A stretch of 64,000 nucleotides of DNA from Alkalihalobacillus pseudalcaliphilus (GCF_028610675.1 NZ_JAQQWS010000002.1:62001-126000), one strand, 5' to 3'; numbered from the stretch's first letter, positions 42,113 through 51,024 are shown. Notes: a model not told the origin generated them from the letters alone. A program made the numbers and translations.

Positions 42113-43084
42113 TTAAAGCTCCTTTCTCCGCAATAAAATAATCAAGAATGGTCCTCCGATAATCGCCATAATGATGGAGGCTGGTATTTCATTCGGGGCA
42201 ATAATCATTCTCCCCAAGGTGTCGGCTAAAAGTAATAATAACGCACCTGCTAAGGCTGTAAAAGGTAGCAAAATCTTATAATCGGTCCCTACAAGTTGGC
42301 GAGCCATATGAGGAACTAATAAACCAATAAAGGCAATGAGTCCAGCTACCGCCGTTGATACAGCTGCAAGCATAACAGCAATCGCTGAAATGATAAGACG
42401 TGAACGCAACACGGATATTCCTAAGCCTTTTGCCGTTTTGTCTTGAAGAACTAATAAATTGCACAAATAACCGACACAAAAAGCAGCTAATAATCCAATG
42501 CCACCAAACCAAAGAATAATCTCTACATCCGTCCAGCTTTTCATCGCTAATGTTGATGTCGTTGTGGGGCTAATACTTGTCACCGTATAGCTACCGCGGT
42601 AATTAAACGTATCACTTAACCCACTAAACACAGCATTAATAGCCACACCAATTAAAATTAACTTAACCGGATTTAAGCCAGACTTCCAAGACAAGCTGTA
42701 TACGAGAAAACAGGCAATTGCCCCTCCAATAAATGCAAATATGGGTGACCAGAAGTAAAGCGTCGGGAAAAAGCTAACGACAAAAACGGAAAAAAAGCCA
42801 GCCCCAGAAGAAATACCAATAATTCCTGCGTCTGCTAGTGGATTGCGCATAACTGCTTGCAGTAAAGCTCCAGAAACAGCAAGTGCTGCCCCTGCCATCA
42901 TGGCTGTAATAATCCGTGGCAATCTTAAATCACGAATTACCGCCACTTCATCATGACCACCTTGGGTTAAGCCTATCAATAATTCTCGAAAACTAACTTG
43001 AATACTACCAGATAAACTAGAATAGATAAGTACACTTACTAATAAGATACCCACCACTACAAAACTAACAATCTTTTTATTCAT
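42113..43084 (-). CDS. isdF: FecCD-type ABC permease (IsdF-like)
   Basis: 323 residues from ATG 43084 (AGAAGGTGA upstream); the longer frame to 43123 has no ribosome site. FecCD motifs: DLRLPRIITAMMAGAALAVSG, ALLQAVMRNPLADAGIIGIS and GLIAFIGLLVPHMARQLVGT. About ten membrane helices. It lies between isdE and the ATPase gene in one leftward operon. The symbol reflects function and context; sequence alone would also allow a siderophore permease. Confidence 0.85.
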   Translation of the reverse strand: MNKKIVSFVVVGILLVSVLIYSSLSGSIQVSFRELLIGLTQGGHDEVAVIRDLRLPRIITAMMAGAALAVSGALLQAVMRNPLADAGIIGISSGAGFFSVFVVSFFPTLYFWSPIFAFIGGAIACFLVYSLSWKSGLNPVKLILIGVAINAVFSGLSDTFNYRGSYTVTSISPTTTSTLAMKSWTDVEIILWFGGIGLLAAFCVGYLCNLLVLQDKTAKGLGISVLRSRLIISAIAVMLAAVSTAVAGLIAFIGLLVPHMARQLVGTDYKILLPFTALAGALLLLLADTLGRMIIAPNEIPASIIMAIIGGPFLIILLRRKEL

Positions 43085-43174
43085 TGATTCACCTTCTACC
43101 TTAAGAGGTAAATATTCTTTCATTATTTTATAGGATGCTCTGCTACTTCATTTATTCCAAAGAAACTCGTGCAC

Positions 43175-44059
43175 TCAGCGATAGAGGAAATCCACTAATA
43201 CATCCATTGCCCGACCAACAGCTAAATTACCAGTTGTCGGAAAGAGCTCCTCCTCCAAATCATAAACACGGTCATTTTTAACCGCATCAAAGTGTTTCCA
43301 AATATCATCTGTTGCAAATTTGTGGTCGAACATCTCTATCACTTCTTCAGGCATTCCATGTGCTGCACGTAAAATCACATCAGGGTTTGCTTGTTGAAGG
43401 TATTCAGTATTAGAAGCCAAATATTCAACCGTTTCTCCCTGTACAATATTAGTACCACCCGCTCTTTTCACTAGATCACCAATATAAGAATGTTCTGTAG
43501 CTACTAAATAACTACCTGGTACACCTAATAAAATTAAAACCTTCGGCGACTGCTTGCCTTCTACTTTTTGCTCGGATTGACTTAACTGCTGTTCCAAAGA
43601 TTTAATGAGCTCCTCTGCCTCTTTGCTCCGGTTATGCATAGAGCCGATCACTTCAATTTCCAAAAGCATATCCTCTAAGCTTTGAAAGTTCAAAAAGCTA
43701 GCAGGAATATTCGTCCGTTCAAATATTTCTTCTAAATCACTTTGTAAGGTCGTAACCGAATAAACATGTGTAGGAGATAACGATTTGATCAGCTCCATAT
43801 CAGGACTCATCGGATTCCCTATTTCCTTGATCCCATCATATCGCTCTGGTAATCCCTTATAAGTTGTTGGTACACCAACTAGATCGATGTTGAGTTCTGC
43901 AAAGATTTCCGCCGCTGCTACCGTCGTTGCGATAATTCTTTCTTCATTATTCAGTTCTTTCTCCACTGTACCCTCTGATACATCCTCACTGGCTGACGAA
44001 CAGGAGATAAGGAAGAACAAAAAACATAAACAGGCTATATGTTTCCCTATTAATTTCAT
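43175..44059 (-). CDS. isdE: Haem-binding lipoprotein IsdE
   Basis: 294 residues from ATG 44059 (GGAGGG upstream; the frame's earlier ATG is unsupported). Lipobox LISC with Cys20. Haem axial ligands of IsdE are recognisable: Met84 in GNPMSPDMEL and His234 in AAHGMPEE, matching Met78 and His229 of S. aureus IsdE. It receives haem from wall NEAT proteins and delivers it to the permease. It follows the five-NEAT gene after a 75-bp gap that holds a GC-rich hairpin. Confidence 0.93.
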   Translation of the reverse strand: MKLIGKHIACLCFLFFLISCSSASEDVSEGTVEKELNNEERIIATTVAAAEIFAELNIDLVGVPTTYKGLPERYDGIKEIGNPMSPDMELIKSLSPTHVYSVTTLQSDLEEIFERTNIPASFLNFQSLEDMLLEIEVIGSMHNRSKEAEELIKSLEQQLSQSEQKVEGKQSPKVLILLGVPGSYLVATEHSYIGDLVKRAGGTNIVQGETVEYLASNTEYLQQANPDVILRAAHGMPEEVIEMFDHKFATDDIWKHFDAVKNDRVYDLEEELFPTTGNLAVGRAMDVLVDFLYR

Positions 44060-44097
44060 CCGTTTCCCTCCGAACCACATACATCTGAAAATAAGAC

Positions 44098-44128
44098 TGT
44101 CTCGGCCCTTAATAGAAGGGCCAAGACA
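44098..44128 (-). terminator. Intra-operon hairpin between the five-NEAT gene and isdE
   Basis: TGTCTTGGCCCTT and AAGGGCCGAGACA pair over 13 bp (one wobble) with loop CTATT on the minus strand, followed by only a broken T-tract (GTCTTATTTTC). It could be a partial terminator or mRNA-stabilising stem that lowers transporter output relative to the wall proteins. Confidence 0.65.
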
Positions 44129-44134
44129 TACATT

Positions 44135-46846
44135 TTACAAGGTACCTAGACGATACTTCCTAATTAACATGAAAGCAGAAGCTATTAGAGCACTAATAAA
44201 TAATCCAATCATTAAAATGCTTGTCGTATCATTTGTTTTAGCGTTTTCAGTTTGATCCCCGCTACCTGTTTGAGTAGGCGTTTTTTCTAAGTCTTCATCA
44301 TCACGCTCATACTGTAAGCCTTCTTCATTCTCATCATCTTCATTGTTTTCTTGTTGATTCCCACCCGAATTACCAGGAGGAGTACCACCTGGTCCCTCTA
44401 TTAGGTCAACACTATTAGCATCAAAAGCAATCTGTACATTGTACTTACCGTCATATAAGAATGGTTCTTCAAAAAAGACTTCTGTATATGCCGCTAAGCT
44501 TTCGTTTAAGTCCTCAACCTGGAATTGAACAACTCTCGTAAGAGCTTGCTCATTTTCAGATATAACTTCTGCATCGACTAGCTGACCATTTTGTTCTGTT
44601 TGAAAAACACGAATCCAGTTACTATTTTTGACTGTTAATTGAATATTCATCTGTTCATTATCAACTAGAAGTTTAGCAGGTTTTACCGTATACTCATCCA
44701 TTACAGAGATTTCTTCGCTACCTTCTTTAAAAATATTGAAATTAATATGGTAGACCCCGTTCGCAAGTTCCCCTTCACCTAGCTCATCCTCATCATTATT
44801 CTCAGGATTTGGAGTTGGTTGTGGAGTCGGTCCTGGGTTTGGACTTGGCTGCTGCCCACCACCTGGATTCGGTGCTGGTTCAGGTGGAACTACCGGATTA
44901 CCTTCAGCATCTACTAAACTCGTCATATCAAATAGAATCTGTACTTCATAGCTACTGCTATATTGAATAGCTGGTACAAAAACAGATGTATAAGCCTGTA
45001 AACGCTCCTGTAATTGATTAATCGGGAAACGGACCGTACGTTCATTTTTTGCTTCATCCGTATGAACAACTTCACTATCAAGTAATGACCCGTTTTGCTC
45101 TGTTTGGAAAACCGTAATCCACTCGCTATTTGTAAGAGTCATTTCAATATACTTCTTGCTGTTCTCTACAGTAAGCTTTGCTGGTTTCACCGTATAACTA
45201 TCCATAACAGAAATCTCATCTGTCCCATTTTTTAATACTTGGAAACCAATTTGATACATGCCATCTTCTAGTTCGACATCACCCGCACCATCTTCTGGAT
45301 TCGGTGTCGGTTGCTCTGGTTCTTCTGGAGCCGGTTGCTCTGGGTTTGGTTGTTCTGGCTCTGCTGGATCCGTATCACCTTCACCTGGCTCTTTCGAATC
45401 TTGAATATCTACTAATGTATCCATATCAAGTGCCAATCTGAATTTTTGTGTGTTTTGATAATTAGCAGCTGGAACGACCATATCTACTTCTGCGTTTACT
45501 ACTGTTTGAGATGTCGGCCAATCAAATGATAGAACTCGCGATAATTGTTCACTATCTTCACTTTCAACGTTTCCACTCACAAATTCTCCCAAATAATCAA
45601 CTCTTATATCTGTCAGTTGTTGACCAGGTCGCTCTTGGACTGTTAGAAATAGCTGTACACCCTCATCGGTTATTTCTAAACGTGCAGGATTGCCTAGATA
45701 GCCAGCCATTGAAGATTCACGATTGTCATCGGTTGCATGTAAAGCGTTAAAATTCAATTGATACGTACCATTTTCAATGTCTGAAAATAGATTTTCACCT
45801 GGTACCTCTGGTTCTTCTGGTGTTGGTTGTTCTGGTTGTTCTGGTTGTTCTGGTTGTTCTGGTTCTGTATCATCTTCATTTTCTTCTGGTGTTTCTTCAT
45901 CATTTATTTTATGAGCGTGATTAAAATCAAATTGCACTCTAAATTTTTGTGTGTTTTTGTAGGTTCCAACTTCCATATCGACTTCGGCTGCCATCGGTTC
46001 TTCCACTAAATTAACGCTAAATTGCTGCACTGGATTTCCGTTACTTGGAATCTCCATTAATTGACCTGCTTTTAATGATCCATTATGAGCAAGCCTTATG
46101 CCTTTGATGCTGCCCCTCTCATCCTTAACCTCTATTTGTACATAGGCCCGATCTTCTTCTACAATCAGTTTAGCTGGACTAAGTAAATAGCTACTCATCG
46201 AAGAATCTCGCTCTTCAGTAGCATGTAAGGTAGAAAACGTGACTTGGTATGTACCTGTTTCTAGCAGAACTGGCTTAGATTCGTTTCCTTCTTCATCTGA
46301 ACCTGGTACCTCCTGCTCTTCTTCTTCAGGACTAGTATCCTCCTCTTCTACTGGCTCTTCTTCTTCTACTACGTTTATTGCTTTTAAACTTTCAGCATCA
46401 AATTTTATATGAACCGTATAGCTATTGTCGTAATTTAACATAGGGATCGTAACTCGCGTCGAGCCAACTACACGTGTATCAAAATCCTCTATTGGAAATG
46501 CGACTACTCGTTTATCATTTTCTTCATCTACGGAAATCACATCGGCATCAATGAAAAGTTCCCCTTGCATCGTTTGGAAACTTTTTATCCAATCACTGTT
46601 CTTCAAAGTAAGATGAACAGTCTTTTCACCTTCCTCGACCCATAATGTAGCCGGTTTTTCTGTATAACCATCCATGACGGATGATTCGTCAGTGTTTTCT
46701 TTTAATACAGAAAAGTTAATCGAGTATTCTCCATCCTTTAATCCTTCTTCCGCCTGGACTTGTATAGCGGTTAAAGGAAAAGTTTGTGAGAAAATAAGTA
46801 GAAATGCAAAGAGCATTAAAATCGCTTTTTTCTTATATACATACAT
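44135..46846 (-). CDS. Five-NEAT-domain cell-wall haem-binding protein
   Basis: 903 residues: signal peptide (cleavage near residue 32), NEAT domains at about 36-156, 197-311, 359-480, 526-645 and 693-815, joined by acidic Pro/Glu/Gln-rich linkers, then a sorting signal NAKTN (868-872), hydrophobic helix and basic tail. The haem-binding YxxxY pair is present in NEAT1 (Tyr139/143), NEAT4 (Tyr629/633) and NEAT5 (Tyr798/802). NEAT2 and NEAT3 have only the first Tyr (YKNTQ, YQNTQ). NEAT proteins take haem from host or environmental haemoproteins. The gene lies 12 bp after isdC. Confidence 0.95.
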   Translation of the reverse strand: MYVYKKKAILMLFAFLLIFSQTFPLTAIQVQAEEGLKDGEYSINFSVLKENTDESSVMDGYTEKPATLWVEEGEKTVHLTLKNSDWIKSFQTMQGELFIDADVISVDEENDKRVVAFPIEDFDTRVVGSTRVTIPMLNYDNSYTVHIKFDAESLKAINVVEEEEPVEEEDTSPEEEEQEVPGSDEEGNESKPVLLETGTYQVTFSTLHATEERDSSMSSYLLSPAKLIVEEDRAYVQIEVKDERGSIKGIRLAHNGSLKAGQLMEIPSNGNPVQQFSVNLVEEPMAAEVDMEVGTYKNTQKFRVQFDFNHAHKINDEETPEENEDDTEPEQPEQPEQPEQPTPEEPEVPGENLFSDIENGTYQLNFNALHATDDNRESSMAGYLGNPARLEITDEGVQLFLTVQERPGQQLTDIRVDYLGEFVSGNVESEDSEQLSRVLSFDWPTSQTVVNAEVDMVVPAANYQNTQKFRLALDMDTLVDIQDSKEPGEGDTDPAEPEQPNPEQPAPEEPEQPTPNPEDGAGDVELEDGMYQIGFQVLKNGTDEISVMDSYTVKPAKLTVENSKKYIEMTLTNSEWITVFQTEQNGSLLDSEVVHTDEAKNERTVRFPINQLQERLQAYTSVFVPAIQYSSSYEVQILFDMTSLVDAEGNPVVPPEPAPNPGGGQQPSPNPGPTPQPTPNPENNDEDELGEGELANGVYHINFNIFKEGSEEISVMDEYTVKPAKLLVDNEQMNIQLTVKNSNWIRVFQTEQNGQLVDAEVISENEQALTRVVQFQVEDLNESLAAYTEVFFEEPFLYDGKYNVQIAFDANSVDLIEGPGGTPPGNSGGNQQENNEDDENEEGLQYERDDEDLEKTPTQTGSGDQTENAKTNDTTSILMIGLFISALIASAFMLIRKYRLGTL

Positions 46847-46858
46847 GGACGCTTCCCC

Positions 46859-47506
46859 CTATCTCATCTTTAGTTTAAAATTTCGCATTAAGACAAAACC
46901 TGTAACTGCTACGAGTAATACAAGGATCGTTAATTGTGCTGTATCCCCTGTTTGCGGATTCGCAACTTGACTTTCGCGACCGCTAGAAGCCTCACTTCCA
47001 TTTGAACTATTTGCCGCAGTGCTTTCTTCTTCACCTGATTGGTGGTTGTTTGATGGTGTTTCCTTTACTTGATGTAAGCTTGATTGATCAAATGAAAATC
47101 TAACTTTATAACCATGATCGTATTGAATATCTTTTACCACCACATGAATATCAGCAGTGATTGGATTAGATATCGTGGTAACAGGAAACTCAACGGTTCT
47201 TTTATCTGCTGATTCATTTTGTGAGATTACTTTTACATCTTGATTATTAACTTTGAATTCAGTCACCCAAGCACTTTTGTTGATCGTCATTTGTATAGTA
47301 CCTTGCCCATTTGAGACGAATAACTTTGCTGGTTTATCCCAATAATCATTGGCAATGGAAGCTGAGTCATTATCCGAGTGCAACACAGTGTAAGAGATTG
47401 TATATTCTCCATCCACCAAATCTATCGCTGCTCCAACATGTAATGGTAAGACCATAAAAGCGATGACTAAACATAAAAGTCCTACGAAACTCATTTTACT
47501 TTTCAT
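46859..47506 (-). CDS. isdC: IsdC-like single-NEAT wall protein
   Basis: 215 residues: signal peptide ending near AGAA/IDL, one NEAT domain (about 29-147) with Tyr129 and Tyr133 in QYDHGYKVRF, a Ser/Asn-rich spacer, sorting signal NPQTG (183-187), hydrophobic segment and KLKMR tail. IsdC is the sortase B-anchored carrier that hands haem to IsdE; NPQTG is close to the NPQTN/NPKTG signals of known IsdC proteins. First gene of the leftward haem operon, behind three Fur boxes. Confidence 0.93.
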   Translation of the reverse strand: MKSKMSFVGLLCLVIAFMVLPLHVGAAIDLVDGEYTISYTVLHSDNDSASIANDYWDKPAKLFVSNGQGTIQMTINKSAWVTEFKVNNQDVKVISQNESADKRTVEFPVTTISNPITADIHVVVKDIQYDHGYKVRFSFDQSSLHQVKETPSNNHQSGEEESTAANSSNGSEASSGRESQVANPQTGDTAQLTILVLLVAVTGFVLMRNFKLKMR

Positions 47507-47531
47507 ACGTATTCTCTCCCCCTTAATTAAT

Positions 47532-47604
47532 ATTGATTATTATTCTCAATTGAGGTTTAAAAAAAGAAAGCTAGTCAGCTTTGAAGTTGATTATCATTCT
47601 CAAT
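47532..47604. promoter_or_regulatory. Two Fur boxes upstream of isdC
   Basis: ATTGATTATTATTCTCAAT (47532-47550) and GTTGATTATCATTCTCAAT (47586-47604) sit in an imperfect 54-bp direct duplication; each is followed by an A-rich AAAAAAAGAA block. Iron repression of the haem operon is inferred. Confidence 0.8.
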
Positions 47605-47685
47605 TGAACTCTAAAAAAAGAAGTGACCTCGTCACAGCCCTACTCCCTCCTTATATGAAATCATTTCCTCTTACATATTACTTTT

Positions 47686-47704
47686 AATGATAATCATTGT
47701 CAAT
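47686..47704. promoter_or_regulatory. Third Fur box upstream of isdC
   Basis: AATGATAATCATTGTCAAT is the best match here to the 19-bp consensus. Confidence 0.85.
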
Positions 47705-47730
47705 TAGAATATTGATTTATTGTAAGAAAC

Positions 47731-47953
47731 ATTTCGTATGAAGGTTACTTATGTGCGATAGTTTGTGCCGTGAAGTTAGCTCGTCATCCATCTCGCGATA
47801 AATGACCTTAGTAGGACAGTGCTCCCTGTTTGTTCAGGCCGACTCCTGATGGTGATCGAGTTGTAAACGTGCCAACAGTTTGAACAGTCGCCACTACTTT
47901 CATCTTTGTTGGTGGCGAAGTAAATGGGGCTTAGCCTTGTGGGTTTTGTATGA
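47731..47953 (+). repeat. Intergenic repeat, type 2, copy J1
   Basis: Starts TTTCGTATGAAGGTTACTTA; type 2 block GCGATAGTTTGTGCCGTGAA, GTCATCC, GCGATAAATGACCTTAG; then the shared tail CACTACTTTCATCTTTGTTGG with GGCGAAG..GGCTTAGCC. It runs into copy J2 at GGTTTTGTATGAAAG. Confidence 0.9.
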
Positions 47954-48165
47954 AAGTTAGTGCTGATGCTCATATGCGGAGCACTATTTTCCGCTACCGA
48001 AATCATGATCCGCTCGGTACTGCTTATTCTCAAGTAAAAATAACATCCTTAAAATATAAACAATAAAGTGAATGAAAAGCCGCCAGTCAAAGGGCAAAAC
48101 CCTACTTTTACCTTTGTTGATGGTGGAGAGATTAGGGCTTTGCTATTTGGTTTTTTATAAAAGTT
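47944..48165 (+). repeat. Intergenic repeat, type 1, copy J2 (central deletion), tandem with J1
   Basis: Starts TTTTGTATGAAAGTTAGTGC; has CATATGCGGAGC and CGCTACCG, but lacks the central hairpin and GAGTCTCC block. The AT-rich part and tail (TACCTTTGTTGATGGTGGAG) follow and it ends TTTTTTATAAAAGTTAGTAG. Confidence 0.85.
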
Positions 48166-48220
48166 AGTAGAACTTCGACAAATGTCAACGGTCAAAATTT
48201 AAAAATCTTTCATGATAGTA

Positions 48221-49168
48221 TTATTTTATTTCTGGACTGATATTTATTTGCTGACCGTTTGATTGGATATAGATATGGCCGTTTTTTTCTGTTACTAATG
48301 TGTTGATTCCTTTATCAACCAGCCGCTTATATACTTTCTTCCATTTAGATGTATTTGAACTAATAATCGCATACTCAGGATTAACTGTATTTAAAAAAGC
48401 GGACGAAGAGGAAGTTTTGTGACCATGGTGAGGAATATGTAACAGATCTACATGTAATTGTTCACCAAACTCTTCAATTAGTTTAGACTCGGTTTGTTTA
48501 TAAATGTCGCTTGCCAGTAAAAACGTTGTATTTTGATACGTTATTTTTAGAACCAGTGCCAGTTGATTAATTTGTTTCGTTGTCCATCTTTGTTTTTCTG
48601 GGATTTCACTAGGATTTAAAACTTCAATGACTACCTCCTTGCCTAACTTAAAGCTGTCTCCCTTTTGAAGGTAATCAATATGGATTTGCCTTTTGGCTAG
48701 CAATTGATGAAAAGCTTGATTTAGTTTCGATACAACAGGAATATCCGGCATCAGAAATTGGCTGATCGGTATGGTACCTATTACCGAAAAAAAGCCGCCG
48801 ATATGATCATGATGTGGATGCGTTGCAATCGCGTAGTCTAGTGTTTCTACACGGAGTTGTTCTAATAGTTCATTGAGTTGCTCGCCCATTTTGACATTGC
48901 CTGCATCAATTAATAATGTTTTCCCTTCGGGACTTTTTATCAAAATAGAATCTCCTGATTTCTCTTTATCATTTAGATTAAAATATCGGATTGTTAAAGC
49001 TTCTTGGTCTTCTTGTGATCGGAAGAAGGAAATTGGTTGATCCATAGAGGCATCTGCCTCTAACACAAAGACTTTTGATTGATCTTGTGTTGAAATGTAA
49101 AAGCCCGTTATGAGAATGGCTATAAAGATAAACAACTTTATGAGGTGTGTTCTGGTGACATTCTCCAT
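48221..49168 (-). CDS. ComEC-like metallo-beta-lactamase-fold hydrolase, membrane-anchored or secreted
   Basis: 315 residues: one N-terminal hydrophobic segment (about 9-25), then an MBL domain with HPHHDHIGG and the second metal-site elements ASDIYKQTE and HIPHHGHKTSSS, as in the extracellular domain of ComEC/Rec2. Stand-alone relatives in bacilli are predicted extracellular nucleases or hydrolases. The substrate is unknown. CTTTATATGAAGG, a repeat fragment, abuts its AAAGGAGAG ribosome site. Confidence 0.85.
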   Translation of the reverse strand: MENVTRTHLIKLFIFIAILITGFYISTQDQSKVFVLEADASMDQPISFFRSQEDQEALTIRYFNLNDKEKSGDSILIKSPEGKTLLIDAGNVKMGEQLNELLEQLRVETLDYAIATHPHHDHIGGFFSVIGTIPISQFLMPDIPVVSKLNQAFHQLLAKRQIHIDYLQKGDSFKLGKEVVIEVLNPSEIPEKQRWTTKQINQLALVLKITYQNTTFLLASDIYKQTESKLIEEFGEQLHVDLLHIPHHGHKTSSSSAFLNTVNPEYAIISSNTSKWKKVYKRLVDKGINTLVTEKNGHIYIQSNGQQINISPEIK

Positions 49169-49181
49169 GCTATTTTCTCTC

Positions 49182-49245
49182 CTTTATATGAAGGTTAAAG
49201 CTAGTGCTCATGTCAAAAGCATCTATATGGCTATCGAATTATATA
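49182..49245 (+). repeat. Intergenic repeat fragment, copy K
   Basis: CTTTATATGAAGGTTAAAGC, then a short decayed 5' section (GTGCTCATGTC). Only the first 60 bp or so of a type 1 element remain. Confidence 0.6.
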
Positions 49246-49343
49246 CCGTTTCGATTTTATCTATATATTGTTTGATTAATTTAGTTTTTATATGCAAAAA
49301 ACCTCTGAAATGGTTTCAGAGGTTTCATATGTCACGTTTTATT

Positions 49344-49952
49344 CTATGGTCTTTTTAATGTAAATTGATTATTTACATGTGTATAGTCATTACCTGCTAA
49401 ACGACCGACTGCGTCTAATTTAACCCGATCAATTCGACCATTCTCATATAAGTCATCTTGTATGTGGAAATGAACCACCTTGCCAATGATGAGATCCGTA
49501 CCTATCTCGCCTGTTTCACCCTCTAAAGGGAGATGGTGCTCAAGAACACATTCAAAACGAACCTTTGCTTCTAATAAAGCGGGTACTGAAATTTTAACAC
49601 TGGGTATGGCGGCTAAACCTACCTTCTCTACCTCACTCTGATTACGCGGTAATGCTTCAGCAGTCAAATTGACCTTTTCCACATTAGTCGAATCGACGAT
49701 ATGGATAACAAACTCTTTTTTTGATAAAATATGCGCGGCTGTATCTTTCGTCTGCCCTTTTTTTCGATTAATTGCTACAGATAATCGGGCAGGCTCAGCT
49801 GAGACAATATTAAAATAACTGAAAGGTGCTGCATTCAGTGTCCCATCTTCTGCTAATGTTGTTATAAAAGCAATAGGCCTGGGAATGACACTCCCTATTA
49901 AAAATTTATATTTTTCTTTTTCTGTTAGCGTGCTAGGATCAATAGATTGCAC
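49344..49952 (-). CDS. Flavin reductase family protein (DIM6/NTAB-type FMN-binding)
   Basis: 202 residues. FMN-binding split-barrel signatures: GSVIPRPIAFITTLAEDGTL, NAAPFSYFNIVSAEPARLSV, KDTAAHI and a C-terminal RLAGNDYTHVN. Such proteins reduce flavins or bind FMN in the cytoplasm. It may be related to quinone or thiol stress, since an MhqR-like regulator is next, but the genes are about 180 bp apart and no shared operator was seen in front of this one. Confidence 0.85.
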   Translation of the reverse strand: MQSIDPSTLTEKEKYKFLIGSVIPRPIAFITTLAEDGTLNAAPFSYFNIVSAEPARLSVAINRKKGQTKDTAAHILSKKEFVIHIVDSTNVEKVNLTAEALPRNQSEVEKVGLAAIPSVKISVPALLEAKVRFECVLEHHLPLEGETGEIGTDLIIGKVVHFHIQDDLYENGRIDRVKLDAVGRLAGNDYTHVNNQFTLKRP

Positions 49953-50133
49953 TCCCTCACCTCCACGGATTTAAATGATAGTCTTCAACCAACTTCAACC
50001 CTTTAATCGTAGTTGGTTATTTTCTAAGCTACCAAAATAAGCCTCATGATGAGAACTTACATTTTTTTGATGAATCATAAAAATTTCCACTAAATGATGT
50101 TAAATTCAAAATGATAAGTAAAAAAAATTATTT

Positions 50134-50580
50134 TTATGCTTGCTTTTCAGCATGGTGACCTACTATCTTTAACTTTTTGATAAGTGATTCTTTTTCTTTC
50201 TCTGTTAGCACCGATAATAATTCTTCAATGGCCTCTTCGTTCTCTGGAAATATCTCTTCAATAAAAGCCTTACCCACATCAGTAATGACGGCATAAATAA
50301 CACGGCGATCTTTTGCAGAATACTTCCTTTGCAAGTAACCTTTTTGTTCGAGTTTGTCTACGACATATGTAATCGATCCACTGGATAGCAGAACTTTTTT
50401 TCCAATTTTTTGTATTGGTTGTTCACCCTTATGGTATAATAATTCCAATACAGCAAATTCAGTTTTATTAACACCAAATGTTTTTATTTTCCTCTCGTTA
50501 CAATCGGCAATCGCTCGGCTGGCACGGAGCAAGACAATAAATAACTTGAGTGAGAGATTTTCTTTTTTTATTCCATCCAT
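50134..50580 (-). CDS. mhqR: MarR-family regulator, MhqR-like
   Basis: 148 residues from ATG 50580 with AAAGGTGA 5 nt upstream. A single winged-helix MarR domain (NKTEFAVLELLYHKGEQPIQ, LLSSGSITYVVDKLEQKGYL, DRRVIYAVITDVGKAF) strongly reminiscent of B. subtilis MhqR, the repressor of hydroquinone and quinone detoxification genes. A perfect 14-bp palindrome of the type bound by MhqR lies 35 bp upstream of the start, so autorepression is likely. The symbol is by resemblance from memory. Confidence 0.8.
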   Translation of the reverse strand: MDGIKKENLSLKLFIVLLRASRAIADCNERKIKTFGVNKTEFAVLELLYHKGEQPIQKIGKKVLLSSGSITYVVDKLEQKGYLQRKYSAKDRRVIYAVITDVGKAFIEEIFPENEEAIEELLSVLTEKEKESLIKKLKIVGHHAEKQA

Positions 50581-50614
50581 TTGCTTCACCTTTCATTTAG
50601 CACTATTTCTATTG

Positions 50615-50628
50615 TCTTGAATTCAAGA
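50615..50628. promoter_or_regulatory. MhqR-type palindromic operator
   Basis: TCTTGAATTCAAGA is a perfect palindrome; with flanks ATTG..TAAT it resembles the MhqR box built around TCTNGAATTCNAGA. It lies in the intergenic region upstream of the marR gene. Confidence 0.75.
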
Positions 50629-50696
50629 TAATTATATGTTTAATATTTCCATTTGTCAATTATATACATACTTTATTATACAATTAGGAGAAGCTT

Positions 50697-50999
50697 ATGT
50701 TAAATTCGATTTTATCGTTGGTTTTTCTTTTTTTTAGTACAACAGAATGTGTTGATATAACTAATCATGATGCACTACTTGCCTGGGGACATTTAGAAGT
50801 CTTCAGTCAAAAAGCTACTGTGGAATTCACAGACCATTCGAAGGTCAAAAAGCCCGCCCTCTTTCAAAAAAATAGTCAGAGTAGTTTGGAACACCTCCTC
50901 CCTAATCGGTCAGACCCTGAGGATTCCAAAGTTATTGAATTGTTTAAAATAATGACAATCAAATGGCAAAGTTCTCAATTCCTCTCTATGTCTACCTAA
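50697..50999 (+). CDS. Small hypothetical protein
   Basis: 100 residues with an AGGAG site 6 nt before ATG and a hydrophobic N-terminus (LNSILSLVFLFFS) that might be a signal or anchor. The rest is polar with no recognised motif. It is divergent from the MhqR-like gene across the operator, so it could be an MhqR target. It has no family I know and may be a spurious frame; confidence is low. Confidence 0.35.
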   Translation: MLNSILSLVFLFFSTTECVDITNHDALLAWGHLEVFSQKATVEFTDHSKVKKPALFQKNSQSSLEHLLPNRSDPEDSKVIELFKIMTIKWQSSQFLSMST

Positions 51000-51024
51000 T
51001 ATGTAGATGAAAGGAGGAATAGTG

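Noticed and set aside
50653..50681. TTGTCA-17-TTATAC promoter for the 50697 frame
   Set aside because: The predicted start site would fall within the ribosome site of that frame, so the leader is too short to be convincing.
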